This document shows, in pieces, positions 1-6,083 of a stretch of DNA of 6,083 bases; position 1 is the stretch's first letter; each line of letters opens with the position of its first letter. Position numbers and translations under genes: made by a program. The stretch lies in contig RZYD01000150.1 of the NCBI GenBank assembly GCA_009930445.1, forward strand, positions 1 to 6,083, read 5' to 3'. Source of the DNA: Bacteroidia bacterium (GTDB lineage Bacteria > Bacteroidota > Bacteroidia > Bacteroidales > BM520). The notes under the pieces are model-generated. The model did not search any database. It worked only from the letters and a program-made list of their open reading frames with translations, and had not been told where the DNA came from.

Positions 1-1058
1 TCTTCCTGAATTTCAGCTGCTTTATTTACATACAGCGCCCCAAGGTTATAGTTCGGATCAAAATAGTCAGGGTTTAATTCAATGGCCTTCTGATAGGCTT
101 CTGCCGCTTTCGTGTAATCACCAAGCTGGTCGTATGAAGCACCTGCCGCAAAGAAAATTGTTGGGTTTGTATCATCAATTTTCATCAAATGTGACAACGT
201 TTCAATGGTTTTCTCATTGTCTTCCAGTTTAAGATAGATATTAGCTTTTGTTACAATAATATCAATATCTTCCGGATACTTTTCTGCTGTTATATCAATA
301 ATTTCCAATGCTTTATCGTAATTTCCGGCGTCAAATTCTTCCTGAATTGCTAATTTATACGCCAAATTTGCATTGTTCATCGACGAAGAGTCAGTAGTTC
401 CAAGCTGGGTTAAAATATTATACGCTTTTTCAAAGGCATCTGCTGATTCCAGATAGGCTTTTTCGTTGTATTTCAATACCGCCAGATTAAAAAGGTTATC
501 ATAAATAACCCCCATATTGGCCAACGCTTTCTGGCGTAAGTCTTCGTCCTCTGTATTGTACGTAATTGAATTCAACAGTGCTTCTTCAGCTTCTTTCAAA
601 AAATTACGATCTGCAAATTTATTTTGGGTTGGATCTACAATTTCCACCAGAATATTTTCCTCGTTAAAAATATACTCCAGGTTATATTTATAAATAAGCC
701 GGCGACCTTTTGATCCGTCCTCAAATTTGTAACGTTTATCCGAAATGGGCTTAATAGGTTGGTATTCATTTCCAAATGAAGCCATGGTTTCTTCGACTTT
801 TTCTCGGGTAATTCCCGGCTCACAACTTGCCTTCCATTTATATAAATTATTTATTTCTAAACATATAGCTCCTTTGTAAAACCAGGCTTTATGATCTGCT
901 TTCGTATCCGGATGAACCACTGCTTTATCGGCGGCTTCGAGGGCCTCTCCCAGTTGTTCATTTCTTAGATAGTTGGATGCATTCTGAATTTCAACTTTTT
1001 GTGTAAATCCTGCAGTTGCAAACAGAAGCAGCATTGCGGCAACAATGATCTTTTTCAT
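1..1058 (-). CDS. Exported tetratricopeptide-repeat protein, 3' end outside window
   Basis: The frame is open from the ATG at 1058-1056 to the window edge: 352 codons, no stop. Residues 1-20 form a signal peptide: MKK, a hydrophobic stretch (IIVAAMLLLFATAG), then a likely cleavage near FTQ, so the product should be exported (periplasm or membrane surface). A TPR-like helical pair spans about 27-70. Residues 72-150 do not read as TPR; they include a Tyr/Lys-rich, probably beta-forming stretch (about 100-140). Helical repeats resume at about 151-216 and 228-262, then 264-297. The clearest canonical TPR is 298-331, with the ending AYQKAIELNPD; another begins at about 332. TPRs are protein-binding scaffolds, so a role in a complex is plausible, but no catalytic motif is visible and I assign no function. 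The start is chosen because it directly precedes the signal peptide; no Shine-Dalgarno is evident, which is common in Bacteroidota. It lies 92 bases downstream of gyrA on the same strand. Sure of TPR and export, unsure of role and total length. Confidence 0.9.
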   Translation of the reverse strand, partial: MKKIIVAAMLLLFATAGFTQKVEIQNASNYLRNEQLGEALEAADKAVVHPDTKADHKAWFYKGAICLEINNLYKWKASCEPGITREKVEETMASFGNEYQPIKPISDKRYKFEDGSKGRRLIYKYNLEYIFNEENILVEIVDPTQNKFADRNFLKEAEEALLNSITYNTEDEDLRQKALANMGVIYDNLFNLAVLKYNEKAYLESADAFEKAYNILTQLGTTDSSSMNNANLAYKLAIQEEFDAGNYDKALEIIDITAEKYPEDIDIIVTKANIYLKLEDNEKTIETLSHLMKIDDTNPTIFFAAGASYDQLGDYTKAAEAYQKAIELNPDYFDPNYNLGALYVNKAAEIQE

Positions 1059-1115
1059 ATCAAACAATTTAAATTCTTAATTATTTTCCTATTGTTCAAG
1101 TATTCTTATTCTTAA

Positions 1116-1128
1116 AGGATTTTATCCT
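1116..1128. repeat. Small perfect inverted repeat in the gyrA-TPR gap
   Basis: AGGAT-TTT-ATCCT forms 5-base arms around a 3-base loop. It has no following T-tract on the minus strand and short AT-rich arms, so it is a poor intrinsic terminator for gyrA. It falls where transcription from the candidate TPR-gene promoter would start. It could be a weak leader hairpin or an operator half-site pair, or chance. Confidence 0.3.
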
Positions 1129-1130
1129 GA

Positions 1131-1161
1131 CAAAACTAATAAAACCGGGATTAAGAATCAA
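1131..1161 (-). promoter_or_regulatory. Candidate Bacteroidota promoter for the TPR gene
   Basis: On the minus strand, TAGTTTTG at 1138-1131 matches the Bacteroidota -7 consensus TAnnTTTG exactly. A TTG at 1161-1159 lies 20 bases upstream, at the spacing expected for the -33 element. The -33 triplet sits inside the last gyrA codons (Ile-Asp) and the -7 box lies just after the gyrA stop. Transcription would begin near 1125 and give a leader of roughly 65 bases. This would let the TPR gene be expressed independently of gyrA. It is a pattern match only; such short elements also occur by chance in AT-rich DNA. Confidence 0.45.
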
Positions 1162-3721
1162 TATCTGTGCCATTTTCCGGAATATCCGATTCAGTTGCCG
1201 ATGCCTCCGGTGTTTCGATAGCATTCTTGTCAATAATTTCGGAGGTTATTTCATCCATAGATTCCAGCATTTCTTCCTCGTCTTCGACATTCACTTTTGT
1301 TACCGCTGCAATCGAGTCTCCTTCACGTAACTGAATAAGGCGTACCCCCTGGGTTGCCCGTCCCATAGTCCGGAGCCCGGATACGGCCATTCGGATAGTA
1401 AGTCCCGAGCGATTGATAATCATCAGATCATCGCTGTCGATCACACTATGAATTGAGATCAGGTCACCCGTTTTTTCAGTAATACTCATTGTTTTTACCC
1501 CTTTACCGCCTCTGTTCGTGATACGGTAATCGTCGAGGGCGGAACGTTTTCCATATCCGTTTTCCGACACGACCAATACTTCGTGAATCGGATCATTGAT
1601 ACAAATCATTCCGATTACTTCGTCTTTTGGGGAGTTAAGGGAAATCCCTCGCACTCCGACTGCATTTCGACCCATTGGACGGACTTTTTCTTCATTGAAA
1701 CGGATTGCACGACCAGAGCGCAGGGCCATTAATACTTCATTCTTCCCGTCGGTCAGGCGTGCTTGCAGAAGTTCATCCTCCTCCCGGATGCTAATAGCAT
1801 TGATTCCATTTTGGCGTGGTCTGGAATAAGCTTCCAACGATGTTTTTTTAATTACCCCTTTTTTAGTGCACAGGATGATAAAATTATTATTGATATACGT
1901 TTCGTCCTTTATGTCTTTCAGATTAATGAATGCTTTCACTCTGTCGTCGGGAGAAATACTTATCACATTCTGTATCGCTCGTCCTTTGGATGATTTCGAT
2001 CCTTCCGGTATTTCAAATACCCTGAGCCAGAAACATTTTCCTTTTTCAGTAAAGAAAAGCATATAGTTGTGCATGGAAGCGATAAAAATGTACTCAACGA
2101 AATCATCATCCCTTATGGAAGAGCCCTTAGCTCCTACTCCTCCCCTTCCCTGCCTGCGGTATTCTGTAAGTGGCGTACGTTTGATGTAGCCCAGATGAGA
2201 AATAGTCACTACCACATCATTATCCGCAATAATATCTTCGATCCGGAAATCCTGAGCTGAATATTCAATTTCAGTACGTGGTTTATCGCCATATTTTTCT
2301 TTAATTTCCAGCAATTCGTCTTTGATAATTTTCATCCGCTGATCCTTGTCTTCCAGAATTAGCTTCAGTTCGGCAATCATCAACATCAATTCATCATATT
2401 CACTTCTGATTTTTTCCTGCTCCAGACCAGTAAGTTTCTGCAGGCGCATATCCAGAATTGCGCGGGCCTGTAGTTCAGAGAGGTCAAACCGTTCAATCAG
2501 CCCGTTACGTGCTTCTTCCGGTGTTTTGGAAGCGCGGATCAGCTCAATAATGGCATCGAGATTATCGAGAGCAATCAGCAAACCCAGTAAAATATGGGCT
2601 CTTTTTTCGGCTTCATTAAGTTCAAATTGTGTTCGTCGTACAACGACTTCGTGGCGGTGATCGACAAAATGTTTGATAATTTGCTTCAGGTTAAGCAACA
2701 TAGGCCTCCCGTTGACCAGTGCGATATTGTTAACACTGAAGGAAGTTTGTAAAGCAGTGTACTGGTACAATTTATTGAGCACCACATTGGAGATGGCTTC
2801 TTTTTTCAGTTCATAAACGATACGAAGTCCATTCCTGTCACTTTCATCGCGAATATCGGAAATCCCTTCAATTTTTTTCTCGTTTACCAGGTCGGCCGTT
2901 TTTTTAATCATTTCGGCTTTATTCACCTGATAGGGTATCGCGGTAACGACAATGGATTCTCTTCCATTTGCATGTTCTTCAATGGTAGCCACACCACGCA
3001 TTACAATTCTGCCTTTCCCGGTTTCAAAGGCATCCCGGACTCCTTCATAGCCATAAATTATACCTCCGGTTGGAAAATCAGGAGCTTTAATGTATTTCAT
3101 AAGGCCACTGATATCAATTTCATTGTCATCGATATAGGCAATGGTGCCGTCGATCACTTCTGAAAGGTTATGGGGTGCCATATTGGTTGCCATACCCACG
3201 GCAATACCGGAAGCTCCGTTGACCAGTAATTGCGGTATACGGGTTGGTAACACAGTAGGTTCCTTCAGCGTATCATCAAAGTTCAGCTGAAAGTCAACGG
3301 TATCCTTATTAATATCCGTTAGCATCTCTTCAGCGATTTTCTGCAATTTTGCTTCCGTATAACGCATGGCTGCAGGGCCGTCACCATCGATCGATCCGAA
3401 GTTACCCTGTCCGTCGACTAACGGATAGCGCAACGACCATACTTGCGCCATACGTACCATAGCTTCATAAACAGCCGTATCTCCATGGGGGTGATATTTT
3501 CCGAGTACTTCCCCGACGATTCTGGCTGATTTCTTATATTGTTTCCCTGCGGTAACGCCTAAATCAAGCATTCCGTAAAGAATTCGACGATGTACTGGTT
3601 TGAGGCCATCTCTGACATCGGGCAGTGCACGGCTTACAATAACACTCATAGAGTAATCGATGTAAGCCGATTTCATCTGGTTCTCGATATTTACCTTAAC
3701 AATCCGCTCTCTATCCTGCAT
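1151..3721 (-). CDS. gyrA: DNA gyrase subunit A
   Basis: GyrA is the breakage-reunion subunit of cytoplasmic DNA gyrase (A2B2 with GyrB), which introduces negative supercoils using ATP. The protein has 856 residues, a normal family length. The winged-helix and tower region covers about 30-490. It contains RALPDVRDGLKPVHRR (31-46), the quinolone-determining stretch GKYHPHGDTAVYEAMVRMAQ (74-93), and the catalytic tyrosine Y121 in AAMRYTEA with its partner R120. The coiled-coil and gate region is about 360-480. The C-terminal DNA-wrapping pinwheel runs from about 491 to 810, with six blade-like repeats. Its GyrA box is QGRGGVG (524-530), which separates gyrase from ParC/topo IV and is a variant of the classical Q(R/K)RGG(R/K)G. 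Residues 811-856 form a very acidic tail. The ATG start places Y121 one residue from E. coli Y122 and has an SD-like AAAGGTG upstream. The gene is divergent from clpC and lies upstream of the TPR gene. No frameshift or missing key residue is seen. Confidence 0.99.
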   Translation of the reverse strand: MQDRERIVKVNIENQMKSAYIDYSMSVIVSRALPDVRDGLKPVHRRILYGMLDLGVTAGKQYKKSARIVGEVLGKYHPHGDTAVYEAMVRMAQVWSLRYPLVDGQGNFGSIDGDGPAAMRYTEAKLQKIAEEMLTDINKDTVDFQLNFDDTLKEPTVLPTRIPQLLVNGASGIAVGMATNMAPHNLSEVIDGTIAYIDDNEIDISGLMKYIKAPDFPTGGIIYGYEGVRDAFETGKGRIVMRGVATIEEHANGRESIVVTAIPYQVNKAEMIKKTADLVNEKKIEGISDIRDESDRNGLRIVYELKKEAISNVVLNKLYQYTALQTSFSVNNIALVNGRPMLLNLKQIIKHFVDHRHEVVVRRTQFELNEAEKRAHILLGLLIALDNLDAIIELIRASKTPEEARNGLIERFDLSELQARAILDMRLQKLTGLEQEKIRSEYDELMLMIAELKLILEDKDQRMKIIKDELLEIKEKYGDKPRTEIEYSAQDFRIEDIIADNDVVVTISHLGYIKRTPLTEYRRQGRGGVGAKGSSIRDDDFVEYIFIASMHNYMLFFTEKGKCFWLRVFEIPEGSKSSKGRAIQNVISISPDDRVKAFINLKDIKDETYINNNFIILCTKKGVIKKTSLEAYSRPRQNGINAISIREEDELLQARLTDGKNEVLMALRSGRAIRFNEEKVRPMGRNAVGVRGISLNSPKDEVIGMICINDPIHEVLVVSENGYGKRSALDDYRITNRGGKGVKTMSITEKTGDLISIHSVIDSDDLMIINRSGLTIRMAVSGLRTMGRATQGVRLIQLREGDSIAAVTKVNVEDEEEMLESMDEITSEIIDKNAIETPEASATESDIPENGTDIDS

Positions 3722-3726
3722 ATCTA

Positions 3727-3733
3727 CACCTTT
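3727..3733 (-). promoter_or_regulatory. Ribosome binding site of gyrA
   Basis: On the minus strand AAAGGTG lies 5 bases before the ATG at 3721. It resembles the Shine-Dalgarno core, although Bacteroidota rely less on this interaction than most bacteria. It supports the chosen start. Confidence 0.5.
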
Positions 3734-3777
3734 AATTCATTCATTTACAATACCTTAATTTTAAATCACATAAAAGA

Positions 3778-3807
3778 CGAATTTACAAAAAAAAACGTTT
3801 GATCCAA
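3778..3807 (-). promoter_or_regulatory. Candidate gyrA promoter
   Basis: On the minus strand TTG at 3807-3805 is followed after 19 bases by TAAATTCG at 3785-3778, one mismatch from the Bacteroidota -7 consensus TAnnTTTG. The spacer contains a run of nine T (3787-3795 on the plus strand as A), which may bend the DNA and is a possible slippage site. The predicted start would give a leader of about 50 bases before the gyrA ATG. Pattern match only. Confidence 0.4.
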
Positions 3808-3888
3808 CAGAGATACGGGCGATATATTACTAACATGGATTTGTTGATAATTAACCAGCGCCAAAACGCGTCAATTGTGGTTTGGTAT

Positions 3889-3896
3889 TATATTTG
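3889..3896 (+). promoter_or_regulatory. Candidate -7 box of the clpC promoter
   Basis: TATATTTG matches the Bacteroidota -7 consensus TAnnTTTG exactly. No TTG lies 19-21 bases upstream (nearest triplets are 11 and 42 bases away), so the -33 element is missing or degenerate. That would fit a weak or activator-dependent promoter. Transcription would begin near 3902, leaving a leader of about 85 bases before the clpC ATG. Confidence 0.4.
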
Positions 3897-3906
3897 ATAT
3901 CGATAT
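3897..3906. repeat. 10-base palindrome at the predicted clpC transcription start
   Basis: ATATCGATAT is a perfect palindrome directly abutting the TATATTTG box and covering the predicted start point. A repressor bound there would block initiation, so it is a possible operator. It is short and AT-rich, so chance is a real alternative. Confidence 0.3.
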
Positions 3907-3973
3907 TCGTTTTGCGGTTTTGTTTCAGTTAAAATAAACTAAAACTGCCAACGATTGTTCATTTGATAATTAT

Positions 3974-3979
3974 AAAGGA
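3974..3979 (+). promoter_or_regulatory. Ribosome binding site of clpC
   Basis: AAAGGA lies 8 bases before the ATG at 3988, a good Shine-Dalgarno core and spacing. It supports this start over any internal Met. Confidence 0.6.
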
Positions 3980-3987
3980 TTACTAAT

Positions 3988-6083
3988 ATGGAAGCAAAAT
4001 TCTCAAAACATGTAAAAGATGTAATAACGTACAGCCGTGAGGAGGCCCTTCGCCTTCGTAACGAGTACCTGGGTGTTGAGCATCTTTTTCTGGGAATGGT
4101 GCGGGATGGAGAAGGAATTGCCATTCAGATATTAAAATATTTGGGTGTCAACCTGATGGATGTTCGCAAACGTATTGAACAGGCAGTAGCCGGATCAATG
4201 ACAACTAATGATACCCTTAAATCGGAAAATATTCCGTTGATCAAACAAACGGAACGAGCCCTTAAATTAACCTATCTGGAAGCCCGTACCTTTAACAGTG
4301 AATTTATTGGCACAGAGCATCTTTTGCTCGCAATTCTCAAAGATAAAGACAACATTGTAAGTGCATCACTCAACCAATATGGACTGGGTTACGATGAAGT
4401 AAAAAAAGAGATCATGTCAACGATCTCCAATACACCACCTCAAAGCTTTCCTGATCCGTCGGAAAATATTAAAAATGACTATCCGGACGAGTCGGGCGAT
4501 GATGAACTGGAGGAGGAATTTTTTGGTTCTTCTCAGGCGCCCAAAAGCCGCAAATCAGTGCCTGAATCCAAAACGAAAACCCCGGTGCTGGATAATTTTG
4601 GCCGTGATATTACCCGGGCTGCAGAAGAAGGACGCCTTGATCCTATCGTTGGCCGGGAAAAGGAACTGGAACGAATTGCACAGATTCTGAGCCGCAGAAA
4701 GAAAAATAATCCAATTTTAATTGGTGAACCCGGAGTTGGAAAATCAGCAATTGCCGAAGGATTGGCCCTGCGGATTGTCAGCCGAAAAGTTTCCCGGGCA
4801 CTTTTCAATAAACGGATATTTACACTCGACCTCGCTTCGGTGGTAGCCGGAACAAAATACCGGGGACAATTTGAAGAACGGCTTAAGGCTGTGCTCAATG
4901 AACTGGAAAAAAATCCGGATATTATCCTTTTTATCGATGAAATTCATACCATCGTTGGTGCCGGCAACGCCAGTGGAAGCCTCGATGCCTCTAACATTTT
5001 TAAACCGGCATTGGCCCGCGGTGAAATTCAATGCATAGGCGCCACTACCCTGGATGAATACCGGCAGTATATCGAAAAAGATGGTGCTCTTGAACGCCGG
5101 TTTCAAAAAATTTTAGTTGAACCGACTTCGCCGGATGAAACTTTTGACATCCTAAATAATATCAAAGCAAAATACGAAGATCACCACCTGGTAAAATATT
5201 CGAATGAAGCCATCCAGGCATGCGTTACACTGACTACTCGTTACATCAGCGACCGCTATCTTCCCGATAAAGCAATTGATGCACTCGATGAAGCCGGTGC
5301 AAGGGTTCACATTAAAAATATAAACGTACCGCCGGAAATCATCAATATTGAAAATGCAATTGAAGAAACGCGCCTGAAAAAAACTCAGGCCATTGGTGCT
5401 CAAAAATTTGAGGAGGCTGCGCGTTTTCGTGATATTGAGCGAAAATTACAGGATGACTTATCGCTGGCCAAAAACCGGTGGGAAGAAGAGGCAAAAATTC
5501 ATAGGGAAGCTGTGACAGAAGAAAATGTGGCAGAAGTTGTTGCCATGATGACAGGAGTCCCTGTGCAACGAATTGCTGAAAATGAAAGCAATCGCCTGAT
5601 CAATATGGATTCTGAACTTCAGGGATCGGTAATCGGCCAACAAGATGCCATCAAAAAAGTTGTCAAGGCAATTCGTCGGAACCGTGCCGGCCTGAAAGAT
5701 CCGAATAAACCCATCGGAACCTTTATCTTTCTGGGCCCTACAGGCGTTGGAAAAACCCACCTTGCCAAAGTACTCGCACAATACCTGTTCGACTCTCAGG
5801 ACGCCCTGGTGCGAATAGATATGAGCGAATATATGGAAAAATTTGCCGTTTCACGCTTAGTCGGAGCGCCTCCGGGTTATGTCGGTTATGAAGAAGGGGG
5901 CCAATTGACCGAAAAAGTCAGAAGAAAACCTTACTCTATTGTACTTCTCGATGAAATTGAAAAAGCACACCCCGATATTTTTCACCTGATGCTTCAGGTT
6001 CTCGACGACGGCGTTCTTACCGATAGTCTGGGCAGAAAAGTGGATTTTAAAAATACCATAATTATCATGACCTCGAATATCGG
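3988..6083 (+). CDS. clpC: ClpC-type AAA+ protein unfoldase, 3' end outside window
   Basis: An ATP-driven Hsp100 unfoldase that threads substrates into the ClpP protease or disaggregates them in the cytoplasm. 698 residues are visible of a family length near 810-850. The N domain has two Clp-N repeats (about 1-145; FSKHVKDVITYSREEA at 5-20). A charged linker with DDELEEEFFG (171-180) follows. The first ATPase domain (about 203-440) has Walker A GEPGVGKS (246-253), pore loop KYRG with Y291, Walker B ILFIDE (313-318), sensor CIGATT, and arginine fingers in LERRF (368-372). The middle domain (about 440-510) is short and carries a UVR-like motif (about 471-490), which marks ClpC rather than ClpB or ClpA. 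The second domain has Walker A GPTGVGKT (583-590), pore loop GYVGY (630-634), and Walker B VLLDE (652-656). The window ends at TSNI, just before the expected ClpP-docking VGF/LGF-type loop, so partnership with ClpP cannot be checked here. All visible catalytic residues are intact. No ctsR, mcsA or mcsB lies next to it on the upstream side. Confidence 0.97.
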   Translation, partial: MEAKFSKHVKDVITYSREEALRLRNEYLGVEHLFLGMVRDGEGIAIQILKYLGVNLMDVRKRIEQAVAGSMTTNDTLKSENIPLIKQTERALKLTYLEARTFNSEFIGTEHLLLAILKDKDNIVSASLNQYGLGYDEVKKEIMSTISNTPPQSFPDPSENIKNDYPDESGDDELEEEFFGSSQAPKSRKSVPESKTKTPVLDNFGRDITRAAEEGRLDPIVGREKELERIAQILSRRKKNNPILIGEPGVGKSAIAEGLALRIVSRKVSRALFNKRIFTLDLASVVAGTKYRGQFEERLKAVLNELEKNPDIILFIDEIHTIVGAGNASGSLDASNIFKPALARGEIQCIGATTLDEYRQYIEKDGALERRFQKILVEPTSPDETFDILNNIKAKYEDHHLVKYSNEAIQACVTLTTRYISDRYLPDKAIDALDEAGARVHIKNINVPPEIINIENAIEETRLKKTQAIGAQKFEEAARFRDIERKLQDDLSLAKNRWEEEAKIHREAVTEENVAEVVAMMTGVPVQRIAENESNRLINMDSELQGSVIGQQDAIKKVVKAIRRNRAGLKDPNKPIGTFIFLGPTGVGKTHLAKVLAQYLFDSQDALVRIDMSEYMEKFAVSRLVGAPPGYVGYEEGGQLTEKVRRKPYSIVLLDEIEKAHPDIFHLMLQVLDDGVLTDSLGRKVDFKNTIIIMTSNI

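Larger units (their letters stand above)
3844..3972 (+). repeat. 10-base direct repeat TTGATAATTA flanking the clpC promoter and leader
   Basis: TTGATAATTA occurs at 3844-3853 and again at 3963-3972, 119 bases apart, on either side of the candidate clpC -7 box. Neither copy extends beyond 10 bases. In AT-rich DNA this may be chance; a binding-site pair is the alternative. Confidence 0.25.
3722..3987. other. Divergent gyrA-clpC regulatory region
   Basis: This 266-base AT-rich gap separates two divergent genes and must carry both promoters. It contains a candidate gyrA promoter (3778-3807), a -7 box for clpC (3889-3896) followed at once by a 10-base palindrome, SD-like sites for both genes, and a 10-base direct repeat. 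I see no CIRCE element (TTAGCACTC-N9-GAGTGCTAA), no CtsR-like heptad repeat, and no tRNA, riboswitch or small reading frame with coding character. Confidence 0.8.

Noticed and set aside
635..823. Minus-strand 62-codon frame within the TPR gene
   Set aside because: It overlaps the continuous 352-codon TPR frame in another phase and has no recognisable features.
1116..1128. Intrinsic terminator for gyrA
   Set aside because: The arms are only 5 bases, weakly paired, and not followed by a T-run on the gyrA strand.
1596..3163. Plus-strand open frames antisense to gyrA
   Set aside because: They overlap the conserved GyrA gate and pinwheel, are Ser/Arg-rich, and show no domain or start signals.
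3722..3987. HrcA/CIRCE or CtsR operator upstream of clpC
   Set aside because: Neither the TTAGCACTC/GAGTGCTAA pair nor tandem CtsR heptads are present.
3590..4124. Short frames reaching into the divergent intergenic region from either side (3590-3802 plus, 3939-4124 minus)
   Set aside because: Most of each overlaps the start of gyrA or clpC in antisense, and the intergenic part is AT-rich with no coding character.
4533..4898. Minus-strand open frame of about 120 codons inside clpC
   Set aside because: It is antisense to the strongly conserved Clp-N linker and first ATPase domain, is low-complexity in Ser/Arg, and has no recognisable domain. It is a shadow of clpC codon usage.
4744..5781. 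Further minus-strand open frames antisense to clpC (4744-5106, 5152-5403, 5458-5781)
   Set aside because: They are Phe/Cys/Ile-rich translations typical of reversed coding sequence, lack upstream signals, and overlap conserved AAA+ motifs on the plus strand.
1..6083. Mobile element, CRISPR array, tRNA/rRNA or phage genes
   Set aside because: No terminal inverted repeats, transposase motifs, regularly spaced repeats or cloverleaf-like sequences were seen; almost all of the window is occupied by three housekeeping-type coding regions.

Overview
The window looks like ordinary core chromosome of a Bacteroidota bacterium, most likely a Bacteroidales or Marinilabiliales-type marine or environmental anaerobe. 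Three things suggest this. The GyrA and ClpC proteins have Bacteroidota-style sequence, such as a QxRGGVG GyrA box and a GEPGVGKS Walker A in ClpC. Two intergenic sites match the Bacteroidota promoter element TAnnTTTG. The order clpC / gyrA / secreted TPR protein is, from memory, a common one in this phylum. The genus cannot be fixed from the sequence alone.

Layout. Positions 1-1058 (minus strand) hold the first 352 residues of an exported tetratricopeptide-repeat protein whose 3' end lies outside the window. Positions 1059-1150 are a 92-base gap with a candidate promoter for the TPR gene; its -33 part falls inside the last codons of gyrA. Positions 1151-3721 (minus) are a complete gyrA of 856 codons. 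Positions 3722-3987 are a 266-base divergent intergenic region with candidate promoters and ribosome binding sites for gyrA (leftward) and clpC (rightward). Positions 3988-6083 (plus) are the first 698 residues of a ClpC-type AAA+ unfoldase, cut by the window edge inside the second ATPase domain.

How the genes relate. gyrA and the TPR gene run the same way and may be partly co-transcribed, since no convincing terminator separates them. clpC is divergent and shares only the regulatory region with gyrA. GyrA is the breakage-reunion subunit of DNA gyrase. ClpC is a cytoplasmic unfoldase that normally feeds ClpP. The TPR protein is exported and has no assignable function. No functional link among the three products is evident.

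I found no mobile element, CRISPR array, RNA gene or undescribed system. The points worth a second look are the uncharacterised gyrA-linked TPR protein with a non-TPR insert, the promoter overlapping the end of gyrA, small palindromes just downstream of two predicted -7 boxes, and the resistance-determining residues of GyrA.
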